From: CAVQBP01 sp964448105
GTDB taxonomy: Bacteria; Bacteroidota; Ignavibacteria; Ignavibacteriales; Ignavibacteriaceae
DNA length: 37,365 nt
Direction: 5' to 3'
NCBI GenBank assembly: GCA_964448105.1
Contig: CAYUVK010000046.1
Location: 1-37,365 of the forward strand
Shown: positions 7,150-15,702 of the stretch, piece after piece
Position numbering within the stretch: position 1 is the stretch's first letter
Layout: every line of letters begins with the position of its first letter
Translations under genes and position numbers: made by a program
The notes under the pieces: model-generated
What the model was told of the DNA's origin: nothing
Database searches by the model: none
The model's input: only the letters and a program-made list of their open reading frames with translations

Positions 7150-7716
7150 ATGAAGAATCTTACTGATTTTGAAATAATAGAATCTATAAATCGAGGAAAT
7201 CATTCGGATTTTTCTATATTAGTTGATAGATATAAGAATAAGGCATTTTCCTTATTAAAACGAATGCTAAAAAATGATATGGAAGCAGAAGAAATTCTTC
7301 AGGATTCATTCCTTAAGGCTTTTAACGGGTTGAAGAATTTCAAACAAGAATCTAAATTTTCCACTTGGTTTTATAGAATAGTATATAATACTGCTTTAAC
7401 AAAATTATCAAGTAAAAGAAGAAAGATAGAAAATGAAATGACAAGTGTTGAAGATCATCTGGAGCTTGAAAGTAAAGTAGATTATAATCTGGCAGAGCAA
7501 AAAAATATTTCCGAAGTTATTAATTCATTAATTGAAAAACTGCCGGAAAAATATTCATCAGTAATTAATATGTTTTATTTGAATGGAATAAGCTGTGAAG
7601 AAATTGCTGAAATTACTTCTACTTCTGTATCAAATGTGAAGGTTCTTCTGTATAGGGCAAGAAATACATTCAAAGATATATTAGTTAAATATAACTTAAC
7701 GGAGGAATTTCGATGA
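7150..7716 (+). CDS. RNA polymerase sigma factor, ECF (sigma-70) family (copy 1)
   Basis: A 188-residue ECF sigma factor. Region 2 spans about residues 20-90 (YKNKAFSLLKRMLKNDMEAEEILQDSFLKAF, then FSTWFYRIVYNTAL), and region 4 about residues 115-175 (INSLIEKLPEKYSSVINMFYLNGISCEEIAE, then VSNVKVLLYRAR), with a charged linker between. It directs RNA polymerase to a small set of promoters. Its stop overlaps the start of the anti-sigma gene (ATGA), so the two are made together. There is no clear Shine-Dalgarno sequence before ATG 7150; the predicted promoter lies directly at the start codon, in keeping with a leaderless transcript. The triggering signal is unknown. Confidence 0.93.
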   Translation: MKNLTDFEIIESINRGNHSDFSILVDRYKNKAFSLLKRMLKNDMEAEEILQDSFLKAFNGLKNFKQESKFSTWFYRIVYNTALTKLSSKRRKIENEMTSVEDHLELESKVDYNLAEQKNISEVINSLIEKLPEKYSSVINMFYLNGISCEEIAEITSTSVSNVKVLLYRARNTFKDILVKYNLTEEFR

Positions 7717-8237
7717 ACAGATTAAGCGATGAGATACTAAATAAATATATTGATGGGGAACTTGATTACGAGACTCTTAATGAAGTAAAAGCAATTTTGA
7801 AAGAATCGGAACCGGATAGGGAAAATTTAAAAGCTCTGTTAAAAGTTCATGATGAGCTAAAAGGAATAAAAGAATTTAAAGTAAATGCAAGCTTTACTTT
7901 CAATATTATGCACAAAATAACAGCAAAATTTAAACCTAAAAAAGCCGATAAATATTTTATTATTTCGGTTTCTTCTTTTTTTATACTACTTAGCCTCGCA
8001 ATTCTCGGAACTGTTATTGCCCTGATTATTAATGAACCCGGGCAATCTGCTTCAACGGAACAGGTTTTAACTAATTTTGTTTCTGCTATTGAAAGCTTTT
8101 CAGTATTTCTTAGAAAGATATTCAGCGGCTCCGGCATGTCAATATTCGGTTCAATTATTTCTCTCGGTATTCTGGTTACCGCATATTTCTTTTTTGAGAG
8201 TCATAAGCATATTAAAGAGATACAGAATAAGCTGTAA
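7713..8237 (+). CDS. Probable membrane anti-sigma factor for ECF sigma 1
   Basis: A 174-residue protein that starts in the ATGA overlap with sigma gene 1. The N-terminal 70 residues look like an anti-sigma domain (LSDEILNKYIDGELDYETLNEVKAIL, an FMDGEL-type helix) but without the His/Cys zinc ligands, so it is a zinc-free variant. Two hydrophobic segments follow, at about residues 88-112 and 145-165. Between them is a serine-rich outside loop of about 35 residues. The short C-terminal stretch FESHKHIKEIQNKL returns to the cytoplasm. It probably holds sigma 1 at the membrane until an envelope signal is received. The assignment rests on position and topology more than on sequence motifs. Confidence 0.75.
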   Translation: MNRLSDEILNKYIDGELDYETLNEVKAILKESEPDRENLKALLKVHDELKGIKEFKVNASFTFNIMHKITAKFKPKKADKYFIISVSSFFILLSLAILGTVIALIINEPGQSASTEQVLTNFVSAIESFSVFLRKIFSGSGMSIFGSIISLGILVTAYFFFESHKHIKEIQNKL

Positions 8238-8666
8238 TGTTAGGACGATACCAAAAACTAAGCTTTAAGCGTAAGTGCAAGTTCATGTTCAAGTAATTTC
8301 ATTTCTTGAACTTGCTCTTGAACCTGAACGAGATTTCTTAGAAAAATAATTCTAATCTAAAGTTCCATTTTTCAAGTCAATTCTTTAGTCATAAAATATT
8401 TCTAACTGGTGATATAAATCTCTTGACATAATAATTTAATTCCTTAAGTTTCATGCAGCCTCAATTAAGGAACACCATATAGATTTTTTTACAATTCATA
8501 ATTGATTATTTATAAAACTGTACTATTGAGTTGTTAAAAAATTATCCTTCTAATACTGTAGAAATTCAGCTTCTAATATATCGAACTCCCGGTGATTTTA
8601 GTAATTGCTATAACCATCAAGATATTAAACTAATCAACTTATTCTTATTAATTTTTCGGAGAAAAA
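8238..8666. other. Intergenic region with GTTCAAG-type repeat hairpin
   Basis: These 429 bases have no convincing gene. At 8277-8325 variants of GTTCAAG/CTTGAAC recur and can fold (GCAAGTTC at 8277-8284 against GAACTTGC at 8308-8315), which may act as a weak terminator for the anti-sigma gene. The rest is AT-rich with no promoter match I trust. Confidence 0.45.
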
Positions 8667-9470
8667 ATGTCTAATCGGGCAGCTGCTAATGTACTGTTTG
8701 CTTTAATATTAACCTTCAGTGCACAAAATATTTTTCCGCATAACATATCTTCAACATCTGTAAAAGATGCAATTATAAAACAAAATATAAATGTTCATCA
8801 TTCCCTGGTTTTAGATTTTGAAAATCAGTGCTACAATGATGAATTTGGTAATCCCTATAATAATGAAGTGCATCCGTATGAAATCCCTTCGATGGATACA
8901 TCAAATTCGGATGAGGAAAAATCAGCTAGGAAGCTACTCCCGGAAGACATGAGCTGGATGGAAAAATTTTTGTGGGGAGAGCACGGTATTTTTCGCAGCG
9001 GTAAATTAACTCCTCAAAAAAGAATGAGTGAACTTGGTTTACGCAGAACTATGTTAACATGGCATCAACGGTTTGGAATAACTACCTGGTTTTTAATGGG
9101 GGCAACAGTTTTAGCAGGTCAGCTTACTTTAAATGGAAATAGAAAATATAGAAGCTGGCATGGACCTCTAGCAGATGCCACAATAATCGGTTACAGTGCC
9201 ACTGCTTTGCTTGCAATATTATCTCCGCCGCCGCTTGTAAGGAGAAGTGGAGAACATGATACTATTTTTTGGCATAAGCTTCTTGCTTTTGTTCATGCTG
9301 CGGGTATGATAGCTTTACCTTTTCTGGCAAATGGTATTGTATCAAGATCACGCTTTAATGGTATTAGAGAACCCGAAAGACTTAATGATGCTAGAGCAAG
9401 GGCTCATCAAGTAACTGCGTATATTACATATGCAGCGTTTACTGCATCTATTGTTACAATATTCTTTTAG
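8667..9470 (+). CDS. Cytochrome b561-like membrane protein with N-terminal export signal
   Basis: A 267-residue protein. Residues 1-24 are a signal peptide or anchor, followed by a polar region of about 90 residues. The C-terminal half has four hydrophobic helices. Conserved-looking histidines sit in or beside them: H133 (TWHQRFG), H165 (SWHGP), H203 (FWHKLL), H210 (VHAAGM) and H247 (RAHQVTAY). Paired histidines in a four-helix core suggest a haem-b protein of the b561/ferric-reductase kind. The following gene encodes a YceI protein; the same pairing occurs in E. coli (YceJ b561 and YceI). Haem binding is an inference. GGAGAAAAA precedes the ATG. Confidence 0.6.
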   Translation: MSNRAAANVLFALILTFSAQNIFPHNISSTSVKDAIIKQNINVHHSLVLDFENQCYNDEFGNPYNNEVHPYEIPSMDTSNSDEEKSARKLLPEDMSWMEKFLWGEHGIFRSGKLTPQKRMSELGLRRTMLTWHQRFGITTWFLMGATVLAGQLTLNGNRKYRSWHGPLADATIIGYSATALLAILSPPPLVRRSGEHDTIFWHKLLAFVHAAGMIALPFLANGIVSRSRFNGIREPERLNDARARAHQVTAYITYAAFTASIVTIFF

Positions 9471-9533
9471 AGTTTTTAATAAAATTTTTTTTAGAAGTTT
9501 TAAATTTTTAAGCATTCATTATGAGGATTTAAA

Positions 9534-10106
9534 ATGAAAAAATATTTTCTTATCCTGTTTTATTTAATTATTGCTGTGCCGGCATTTCCTGCTTCGATTT
9601 ATAATATTGTAAATATCCAGGCAAAAAAAGACGGGACTACAATTGAATATACTTTAGTTCATCCGCTTCATACTGTTCATGGGATTTGTAAAGATGTTGA
9701 ATGCAATATTAAGTATAATGATGCAACAGATAAAGTAACTGCTGTATCGGTAAGTGCAGATGTACTATCTTTCGACAGCGGCAATTCCAATAGAGATTCA
9801 CACATGGGTGAAGTAGTTGATGCACTCGAATATCCCGAGGTAGTCTTTAGTTGTGATTCGGTTAAATATTTAAATAATGATACTCTTTCAGTTATTGGTA
9901 AATTAACATTCCATAATGTCACAAAAACAATACCGGTTAAAGTATCGGAAAAGTTCGATAACAGTGAAACTATTTTCAAGGGTGATTTTTATATAAGTCT
10001 TACGGAATTTAAAATTAAAAGACCCTCATTACTGCTGATGCCGGTTGAAGATAAATTAACTCTTCAATTTAATATTGTAGTACCTAAGGTTTTAAAGAAA
10101 ACCTGA
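9534..10106 (+). CDS. YceI family periplasmic lipid-binding-like protein
   Basis: A 190-residue exported protein: residues 1-20 are a signal peptide (LFYLIIAVPAFPAS). The mature part is a YceI-type lipocalin-like barrel, with the family pattern VHPLHTVHG, SFDSGNSNRDSHMGEVVDALEYPEVVFS, and LTFHNVTKTIPVKV in the right order. YceI proteins bind polyisoprenoid-like ligands in the periplasm. The gene lies 63 bases after the b561-like gene and has TGAGGATT before its ATG, so they may share a transcript. One unusual trait is the cysteine pair CKDVEC near residues 52-57, which could form a small disulfide loop. Confidence 0.9.
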   Translation: MKKYFLILFYLIIAVPAFPASIYNIVNIQAKKDGTTIEYTLVHPLHTVHGICKDVECNIKYNDATDKVTAVSVSADVLSFDSGNSNRDSHMGEVVDALEYPEVVFSCDSVKYLNNDTLSVIGKLTFHNVTKTIPVKVSEKFDNSETIFKGDFYISLTEFKIKRPSLLLMPVEDKLTLQFNIVVPKVLKKT

Positions 10107-10291
10107 TGTTAGTCTATTACCGGTATATAATCAAATAAAACTTTAAATTAGAACGGTATTTCCTAAATTTTATATGATTTTGACCATCCTTTGTAGTATA
10201 AAATTATATCAATACCTTTTTATCTCTCCCCAAAATTAAGCTGATAGTTTTGTATATTTGTACATATTTCAATTTAATTTAAGGAGAAATA

Positions 10292-10618
10292 ATGCTTGTA
10301 TTAACTACTCCAAATATCGAAGGTAAAAAAATTGTAAAATATATCGGATTAGTAAGCGGTGAAGCAATATTGGGAGCGAATATTTTTAAAGATATTTTTG
10401 CGGGTATCAGGGATATTGTTGGGGGTAGATCCGCAGCATATGAGAAAGAGTTAAGAAAAGCAAAAGAAATTGCTGTTCAGGAAATGTCCGAACAGGCAGC
10501 TTCACTTGGCGGTAATGCAGTTATCGCTGTCGATCTTGATTATGAAACAATCGGAAGCACCGGGACAAATATGTTAATGGTTAGTGCAAGCGGGACAGCA
10601 GTTGTTTACCAGGAATAG
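10292..10618 (+). CDS. YbjQ/UPF0145 family protein
   Basis: A 108-residue protein of the YbjQ family, recognised by its N-terminal LVLTTPNIEGKKIVKYIGLVSGEAILGANIFKDIFAGIRDIVGGRSAAYEKEL pattern and the SLGGNAVIAVDLDYETIG strand pair. The family forms dodecin-like or pentameric small assemblies and is often labelled heavy-metal-binding, without firm proof. There is no signal peptide. TAAGGAG lies 6 bases before the ATG. The gene stands alone, with about 185 bases of AT-rich spacer upstream. Confidence 0.92.
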   Translation: MLVLTTPNIEGKKIVKYIGLVSGEAILGANIFKDIFAGIRDIVGGRSAAYEKELRKAKEIAVQEMSEQAASLGGNAVIAVDLDYETIGSTGTNMLMVSASGTAVVYQE

Positions 10619-10635
10619 AACTGCAAATTCAAATA

Positions 10636-10656
10636 ACCAATGACAAATGACAAATA
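10636..10656. repeat. ATGACAA-type word repeat overlapping the era start
   Basis: CCAATGACAAATGACAAAT lies across the start codon of era. The same word, CCAATGACAAAT, occurs at about 24852 in another intergenic region. Two ATGs occur within the repeat; only the second (10647) is in frame. Confidence 0.5.
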
Positions 10657-11573
10657 CTAATGTTCCGAAGATAAAAACAGGCTACGTATCAATACTGGGT
10701 TTGCCGAATTCGGGTAAATCGACTTTAATGAATTCCCTGATTGGGCAAAAACTATCTATAACAACGAGTAAACCTCAAACTACCCGTAAAAGGATACGGG
10801 GAATTCTTTCTGAAAGAGATTACCAGGTTATTTTTCTTGATAATCCCGGGATTTTAAAACCTGGTTATTTATTGCAGGAAAAAATGATGGATGCGGTTAA
10901 TCAGTCTATTAAAGACGCCGATGTTTTTTTAATAATTATTGATATTGATGCCGACCCTGACGGCAGTAAAATTTTAAGTAATAATTTAGTTGAGAAGATA
11001 CTGGCAAAAAAAACAATGCCGCGGATTTTAATTATAAATAAAATTGATCTATCCACACAAGAGTTTGTTAAAAACCTTATTGAAAATATTAATAAAAGAA
11101 ATCTTTTTGAAAAAATTATTCCTATTTCGGCTAGCTTAAGTTTTAACCTTCATGAAGTAATTTCTAATATTGTTGAATATTTACCTGAAGGACCGAAACT
11201 CTATCCTGAGGATATTGTTGCTGATGAGAATGAAAGGTTTTTTGTTTCCGAAATAATTAGGGAAAAAATTTTGGAATTATACCAGGAAGAAATACCTTAC
11301 AGTATTGAAGTTTTAATTGCGGACTTTAAAGAAAGAGAGAACAACAAAGATTATATAAGTGCCGAAATTGTTGTTGAGAAGGAAAGTCAAAAAGGGATTA
11401 TAATCGGCAAGCAAGGTTCTGCCATTAAAAAATTAGGATTCGTTGCGCGGGAAGCCGTTGAAGATTTTTTGCAAAAAGAAATTTATTTAGATTTAAGAGT
11501 TAAAGTTAGGAGGAAATGGCGTTCTAATGAAAATATGCTTAAAACCTTCGGATACTCAAGAGATAAAGAATAA
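10647..11573 (+). CDS. era: GTPase Era
   Basis: A 308-residue Era GTPase, needed for 16S rRNA maturation and 30S assembly. G1 is GLPNSGKST at residues 18-26, G2 lies in the TSKPQTTR segment (41-47), G3 is DNPG at 65-68 (DTPG is more usual), and G4 is NKID. The C-terminal KH domain carries KGIIIGKQGSAIKKLG, the RNA-binding GXXG type, at about residues 248-264. It leads a six-gene cluster, with EamA transporter, acyP, ispF, dedA-like and lnt following closely. The start codon sits in a short repeat and no Shine-Dalgarno sequence is visible. Confidence 0.97.
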   Translation: MTNTNVPKIKTGYVSILGLPNSGKSTLMNSLIGQKLSITTSKPQTTRKRIRGILSERDYQVIFLDNPGILKPGYLLQEKMMDAVNQSIKDADVFLIIIDIDADPDGSKILSNNLVEKILAKKTMPRILIINKIDLSTQEFVKNLIENINKRNLFEKIIPISASLSFNLHEVISNIVEYLPEGPKLYPEDIVADENERFFVSEIIREKILELYQEEIPYSIEVLIADFKERENNKDYISAEIVVEKESQKGIIIGKQGSAIKKLGFVAREAVEDFLQKEIYLDLRVKVRRKWRSNENMLKTFGYSRDKE

Positions 11574-11597
11574 TTATACAAGTCCGTTTTCTGACAA

Positions 11598-12521
11598 ATG
11601 AAAAAATATACAGCCGAAGGAGCTTTACTACTCGCAACCACTATCTGGGGAGCAACCTTTGTAATTATTAAAACTGCTTTAACGGATATTTCACCAATGC
11701 TGTTCGTTTCGTTCAGATTTTCATTTGCAGCATTAGTACTTCTTCCCTTTATAATTAATATTTTAAAAAAACTCGATAAAAAAACTTTGTACGGTGGTTT
11801 ATTAGTAGGATTATTTTATTTTTTAGGTTTTACAACTCAAACTGCCGGTCTGAATTATACTTCTGCTACGAAGTCCGGTTTTATAACAGGAACTTTTGTG
11901 GTATTTACTCCTATCTTTCAATTAATAATTGGAAAGAGAAAACCAGCCATGGGAAATATAATTGGTGTTATTTTGGTGCTGGTAGGTTTAATATTTCTTT
12001 CAAGCAAAGGAGATACTTTTTTAAATGTCTTTAAAGAAATCGGGGAAAATTTTAATAAAGGCGATTTCCTTACATTACTTTGCGCAGTATTTTTTGCCCT
12101 GTATATAGTTTATCTCGACATCGAAAGTAAGAAGCTGGATTTAATGTCGCTCGTTTTTTTACAAATTGCCGTAACCGGGTTAGGCGGTTTTTTATTTGGT
12201 TTTGTTTTTTCAATTATTGGTCTTGAAGGTATTAAGTTCACTTATAGTAATAATCTTTTATTTGCAATTTTATATACGGCAATTTTAGCAACAATAATTA
12301 CTACGATTTTGCAGACCAGGTATCAAAAAGAAACTACTCCGACCAAAGCGGGTATAATTTTTTCGTTTGAGCCTATTTTTTCTGCTTTAGTTGCTTTTCT
12401 TGCACTGAATGAAAAAATTTCTGATTTTAGGCTTATAGGATGTGCATTTATTTTTATAGGTCTTTTAGTTACTGAATTAATTAGGAATAAAGAAAACGGT
12501 TTTGTTTATTTAAATAAGTAA
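11598..12521 (+). CDS. EamA/DMT-superfamily transporter
   Basis: A 307-residue inner-membrane protein with ten predicted helices in two EamA repeats (about residues 6-138 and 155-291). The first repeat has the LLATTIWGATFVIIK and GLNYTSATKSGFITG signatures; the second ends with GIIFSFEPIFSALVAFLALNE. The family exports or exchanges amino acids, nucleotides or other metabolites, and the substrate cannot be predicted. It starts 24 bases after era and ends 7 bases before acyP, so it belongs to the same operon. Confidence 0.92.
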   Translation: MKKYTAEGALLLATTIWGATFVIIKTALTDISPMLFVSFRFSFAALVLLPFIINILKKLDKKTLYGGLLVGLFYFLGFTTQTAGLNYTSATKSGFITGTFVVFTPIFQLIIGKRKPAMGNIIGVILVLVGLIFLSSKGDTFLNVFKEIGENFNKGDFLTLLCAVFFALYIVYLDIESKKLDLMSLVFLQIAVTGLGGFLFGFVFSIIGLEGIKFTYSNNLLFAILYTAILATIITTILQTRYQKETTPTKAGIIFSFEPIFSALVAFLALNEKISDFRLIGCAFIFIGLLVTELIRNKENGFVYLNK

Positions 12522-12528
12522 AATTGAT

Positions 12529-12813
12529 ATGAGCAGTAATCAACAGCGTGCCGAAATAATCGTTACGGGTCTTGTTCAAGGAGTGGGCTTTCGATATTTT
12601 GTTATTAGAAATGCGCAGCAGTTGGGACTTAAAGGTTATGTAAAAAATATGTATGATGGTTCGGTTTTTACTGTAGTTGAAGGCGAAAGAGGATTAATCG
12701 AAGAATTATTTAAGAAATTAAAAGTAGGTCCCCGGTCAGCTCATGTAAGCAATGCAAGAATTGAGTGGGGAGAATTTAAAAATGAATTTTCAGCTTTTGA
12801 GGTTGAATATTGA
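12529..12813 (+). CDS. acyP: Acylphosphatase
   Basis: A 94-residue protein that hydrolyses acyl phosphates. The catalytic arginine R22 is in the motif VQGVGFRYFV and the catalytic asparagine N40 is in GYVKNMYDGSV, both intact. Length and beta-alpha-beta pattern are typical. The stop TGA overlaps the TTG start of ispF (TTGA), so the two are translationally coupled. Its presence in this operon is probably housekeeping. Confidence 0.95.
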   Translation: MSSNQQRAEIIVTGLVQGVGFRYFVIRNAQQLGLKGYVKNMYDGSVFTVVEGERGLIEELFKKLKVGPRSAHVSNARIEWGEFKNEFSAFEVEY

Positions 12814-13307
12814 AGCCGGATTATAGAACTGGAATCGGTTTTGACGTACATTCTTTTTCAGCAAATCGAAAACTAATTCTAGGCGGAATTGAAATTCCTT
12901 TTGATAAAGGTTTAGCCGGTCATTCGGATGCAGACGTTTTGCTTCATGCAATATGTGATGCATTATTGGGTGCAATTTCAATGGGAGACATCGGGCAGCA
13001 TTTCCCGGATACGGATCAAAAATATAAGAATGCCGACAGCAAAATTTTATTGCAGCAAGTTTATGAATTAGTTCTTGAAAAAGGGTTTATATTGGGGAAT
13101 GTTGATGCTGTGGTTGCAATGCAAGTACCGAAACTTGCATCTTATATTTTAGATATTAGAAAAACAATTTCCGGAATATTGAACTGCGATCAGGATCAGG
13201 TTTCCGTTAAAGCAACGACAACGGAAAAATTAGGATTTGTGGGTAGAGAAGAAGGGGTGTCTGCTTTTGCTTCGGTTTTAATTATTAAAAATAAAAATAA
13301 TGATTGA
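12810..13307 (+). CDS. ispF: 2-C-methyl-D-erythritol 2,4-cyclodiphosphate synthase IspF
   Basis: A 165-residue enzyme of the MEP isoprenoid pathway, converting CDP-methylerythritol phosphate to the cyclic diphosphate. Zinc ligands D12, H14 and H46 are present (GFDVHSF and SDADVLLHAICDALLG). The C-terminal KATTTEKLGFVGREEGVSAFA is the family signature. Translation must start at TTG 12810, since this gives the normal length and no ATG or GTG lies before the conserved GIGFDVH. It overlaps acyP by 4 bases and the downstream DedA-like gene by 8 bases. Confidence 0.96.
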   Translation: MKPDYRTGIGFDVHSFSANRKLILGGIEIPFDKGLAGHSDADVLLHAICDALLGAISMGDIGQHFPDTDQKYKNADSKILLQQVYELVLEKGFILGNVDAVVAMQVPKLASYILDIRKTISGILNCDQDQVSVKATTTEKLGFVGREEGVSAFASVLIIKNKNND

Positions 13308-13917
13308 ACATATCCTCGATTTTATTTCAGGCTTAACTCCTTTCTGGATTTATGTTTCGTTGTTCGCTTTTTCTTTTGTTGAAAATGTTTTTCCTCCTTC
13401 GCCAAGTGATCTTGTAGTAGTTATAGGCGGATCATTAATCGGAACTCATTCGCTGCATTTTATACCCACACTTTTAGTTACAACCATTGGAAGTGTTGTC
13501 GGTTTTATGACTATATTTTTTATCGGGACACAATTAGATAAAAAAGTAATAAGAGCAGGAAAAATAAAATTCATTTCTACAGAAGGTTTGGACAAAGTAG
13601 AAAAATGGTTTGCTAAGTACGGCTACTGGATAATTCTTGCCAATAGGTTTTTACCGGGGACTCGTTCTGTGATTTCGTTGTTTGCAGGGCTAAGTGAGCT
13701 TAACAAAAACAAAACAATATTACTTGCTACAATTAGTGCACTTATCTGGAATTCAATTATTATTTATCTCGGTATTATTTTCGGGCACAATATTGAAATT
13801 GTAGATCGTTATCTTTCAACTTATTCTAATATTGCTGTTATTGTTTCTTGTGTTGTGGTTTTTGTTTTGATATTAAATTATTTTTGGAAAAAAAGGAAAA
13901 AATCCGTTAAAGGATAA
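13300..13917 (+). CDS. DedA family membrane protein
   Basis: A 205-residue inner-membrane protein of the DedA/VTT family. It shows the family features: an N-terminal FVENVFPPSPSDLVVVIGG re-entrant segment with acidic residues, and the conserved NRFLPGTRSVISLFAG (F-x-PG-x-R) motif in the second half. Four to five helices are expected. DedA proteins work in phospholipid or undecaprenyl-phosphate translocation and in membrane-potential homeostasis. Its position between ispF and lnt, both linked to isoprenoid or envelope lipid chemistry, fits this. It overlaps ispF by 8 bases, and lnt starts 5 bases after its stop. Confidence 0.92.
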   Translation: MIEHILDFISGLTPFWIYVSLFAFSFVENVFPPSPSDLVVVIGGSLIGTHSLHFIPTLLVTTIGSVVGFMTIFFIGTQLDKKVIRAGKIKFISTEGLDKVEKWFAKYGYWIILANRFLPGTRSVISLFAGLSELNKNKTILLATISALIWNSIIIYLGIIFGHNIEIVDRYLSTYSNIAVIVSCVVVFVLILNYFWKKRKKSVKG

Positions 13918-13922
13918 AAGTA

Positions 13923-15608
13923 TTGAATATTAATTTTTGGAAGAATAGGGAAATTTTAACGCCTGAGCAAAAAAAGGTAAAGAATAAAGAAAGATTACTA
14001 TTAATTTTAAGCGGAGTTCTGTTAGGAATTTCTTTCCCTCCATTCCCTTTTCCTTGCCAGCTTTTTATGTTCTTCGGGTTAATCCCGTATTTATATGTAA
14101 TCGAACAGAAAACCAGACTTATTGATATTAACCGCTCTTCATATCTTACTTTTTTTGTATTCGGTTTAATTACACTATACTGGGTGGGAAGCTGGCAAAA
14201 AAACGCCGATCCTTTCTTAATGATTTCCGGAATATTGCTTCTATTTGTTAATCCTTTATTCTTGCTAATTCCTTCTACATTACTTTATTTTTCCAGAAAA
14301 GTATTGCTGCAAAGGTTAACTTTATTTTTATTTCCCTTGTTTTGGGTAACGTATGAATATGCATATATGATTACCGATTTGAGTTTCCCCTGGCTTACTC
14401 TTGGAGACGGTTTATCTCATTTTACAGCTTTTATTCAGATTGCAGATATAATCGGAACTTTAGGATTGTCTATTGTTATTGTATTAATAAATGTTCTGCT
14501 TTATAAAGGATTTATAAATTTTAAACTTAAAAGAAAAATTGCATATTATAATTTAGCTGCTGCAGTTATTATCTATTCGTTTATCCTAATATACGGTTTT
14601 ATTAAGCTTAACAACTTTAAATTATCGGATAGAACAATTAGAGTGGGTTTAATACAGCCGAATATCAATCCGTGGGAAAAATGGGATACGGGAAGTCTAA
14701 ATGATTTTACAAGATTGTATTTAGATTTTTCCCGGAAAGCCGTTAAAGAAGGAGCAAAATTAATTGTATGGCCGGAAACAGCGATACCGGTTTATCTTTT
14801 AAGCGGCAGTTATGACCAAACTCTTGACTCGATCTATAATTTCGTTTCAAAGAATAATGTTTATCTTTTAACCGGGATGCCGGATATAAGATATTATCAT
14901 AAACCGGAAAAAATGCCGAGCGATGTTAAGTATAACAGCAATATAGGATATTATGCAACTTACAATGCCATACTTTTGTTTTCTCCGGATACAAGAATGG
15001 TTCAACGATACGGTAAAATGAAGCTGGTGCCGTTTGGTGAAAGAGTCCCCTTTGTTGACCTGTTTCCGTTTATTGGAAAAATAATAAAATGGGGAGTCGG
15101 AATAACCGGCTGGAATGTTGGAAAGGACACAACGGTTTTTAAAATTAAAGATAATGATTTAAATGGCGGTTTAAATGGTACTGCTAATGATACTGTGAAA
15201 ATTGACGGCTTAGTTTGTTATGAATCTATCTATCCTATTTTTGTTTCCGAATTTGTTAGAAGAGGTGCTCAATTTATTACGGTTGTTACAAATGACAGCT
15301 GGTACGGGAACTCAAGCGGACCTTATCAGCATAAAGAGATGTCTGTTTTAAGGGCAGTTGAAAATAGAAGATCCGTAATTAGAGCGGCTAACGGCGGAAT
15401 AAGCTGTATAATTGATCCGCTTGGAAGAACAAGGATCCATTCTCAAATGTTTACAAGAACTTTCCTAGTAGGAAATGTAATAATTCAAAATGATGAAACT
15501 TTTTTTACAAAACATGCTTATCTCGTTCCGGTTCTCTCTTCCGTTTTTTCCATCTGGATAATAGGGATGTTCATTTTATTTGAGTTGAAGAAGAAATTTA
15601 AATTGTAA
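13923..15608 (+). CDS. lnt: Apolipoprotein N-acyltransferase Lnt
   Basis: A 561-residue enzyme that adds the third acyl chain to outer-membrane lipoproteins. The N-terminal 230 residues hold the transmembrane bundle, and the periplasmic nitrilase-type domain has all three catalytic residues: E285 (VWPETAIP), K365 (YGKMKLVPFGE) and C432 (LVCYESIYP). The final helix is near residues 535-555. The likely start is TTG 13923, giving a cytoplasmic basic N terminus before the first helix. It ends the era-lnt operon, and its stop lies 94 bases from a convergent gene. A full-length Lnt indicates a diderm cell with triacylated lipoproteins. Confidence 0.95.
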   Translation: MNINFWKNREILTPEQKKVKNKERLLLILSGVLLGISFPPFPFPCQLFMFFGLIPYLYVIEQKTRLIDINRSSYLTFFVFGLITLYWVGSWQKNADPFLMISGILLLFVNPLFLLIPSTLLYFSRKVLLQRLTLFLFPLFWVTYEYAYMITDLSFPWLTLGDGLSHFTAFIQIADIIGTLGLSIVIVLINVLLYKGFINFKLKRKIAYYNLAAAVIIYSFILIYGFIKLNNFKLSDRTIRVGLIQPNINPWEKWDTGSLNDFTRLYLDFSRKAVKEGAKLIVWPETAIPVYLLSGSYDQTLDSIYNFVSKNNVYLLTGMPDIRYYHKPEKMPSDVKYNSNIGYYATYNAILLFSPDTRMVQRYGKMKLVPFGERVPFVDLFPFIGKIIKWGVGITGWNVGKDTTVFKIKDNDLNGGLNGTANDTVKIDGLVCYESIYPIFVSEFVRRGAQFITVVTNDSWYGNSSGPYQHKEMSVLRAVENRRSVIRAANGGISCIIDPLGRTRIHSQMFTRTFLVGNVIIQNDETFFTKHAYLVPVLSSVFSIWIIGMFILFELKKKFKL

Positions 15609-15657
15609 AAAGAACTTCTAATGTAAAATGAAAAAGTAGTCCCAATTGTTATAAAAA

Positions 15658-15690
15658 TTCCATTTTCCGTTTTCCATCTTCCATTTAACA
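15658..15690. repeat. Degenerate TTCCATTTTCCG-type repeat between convergent genes
   Basis: The words TTCCAT and TTTTCCG alternate over 33 bases between lnt and the minus-strand ArsC-like gene. Together with TAAAATGAAAAA just upstream they might form a weak hairpin; no clean terminator is seen. Confidence 0.4.
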
Positions 15691-15702
15691 TGTCCTTCAG
15701 TA

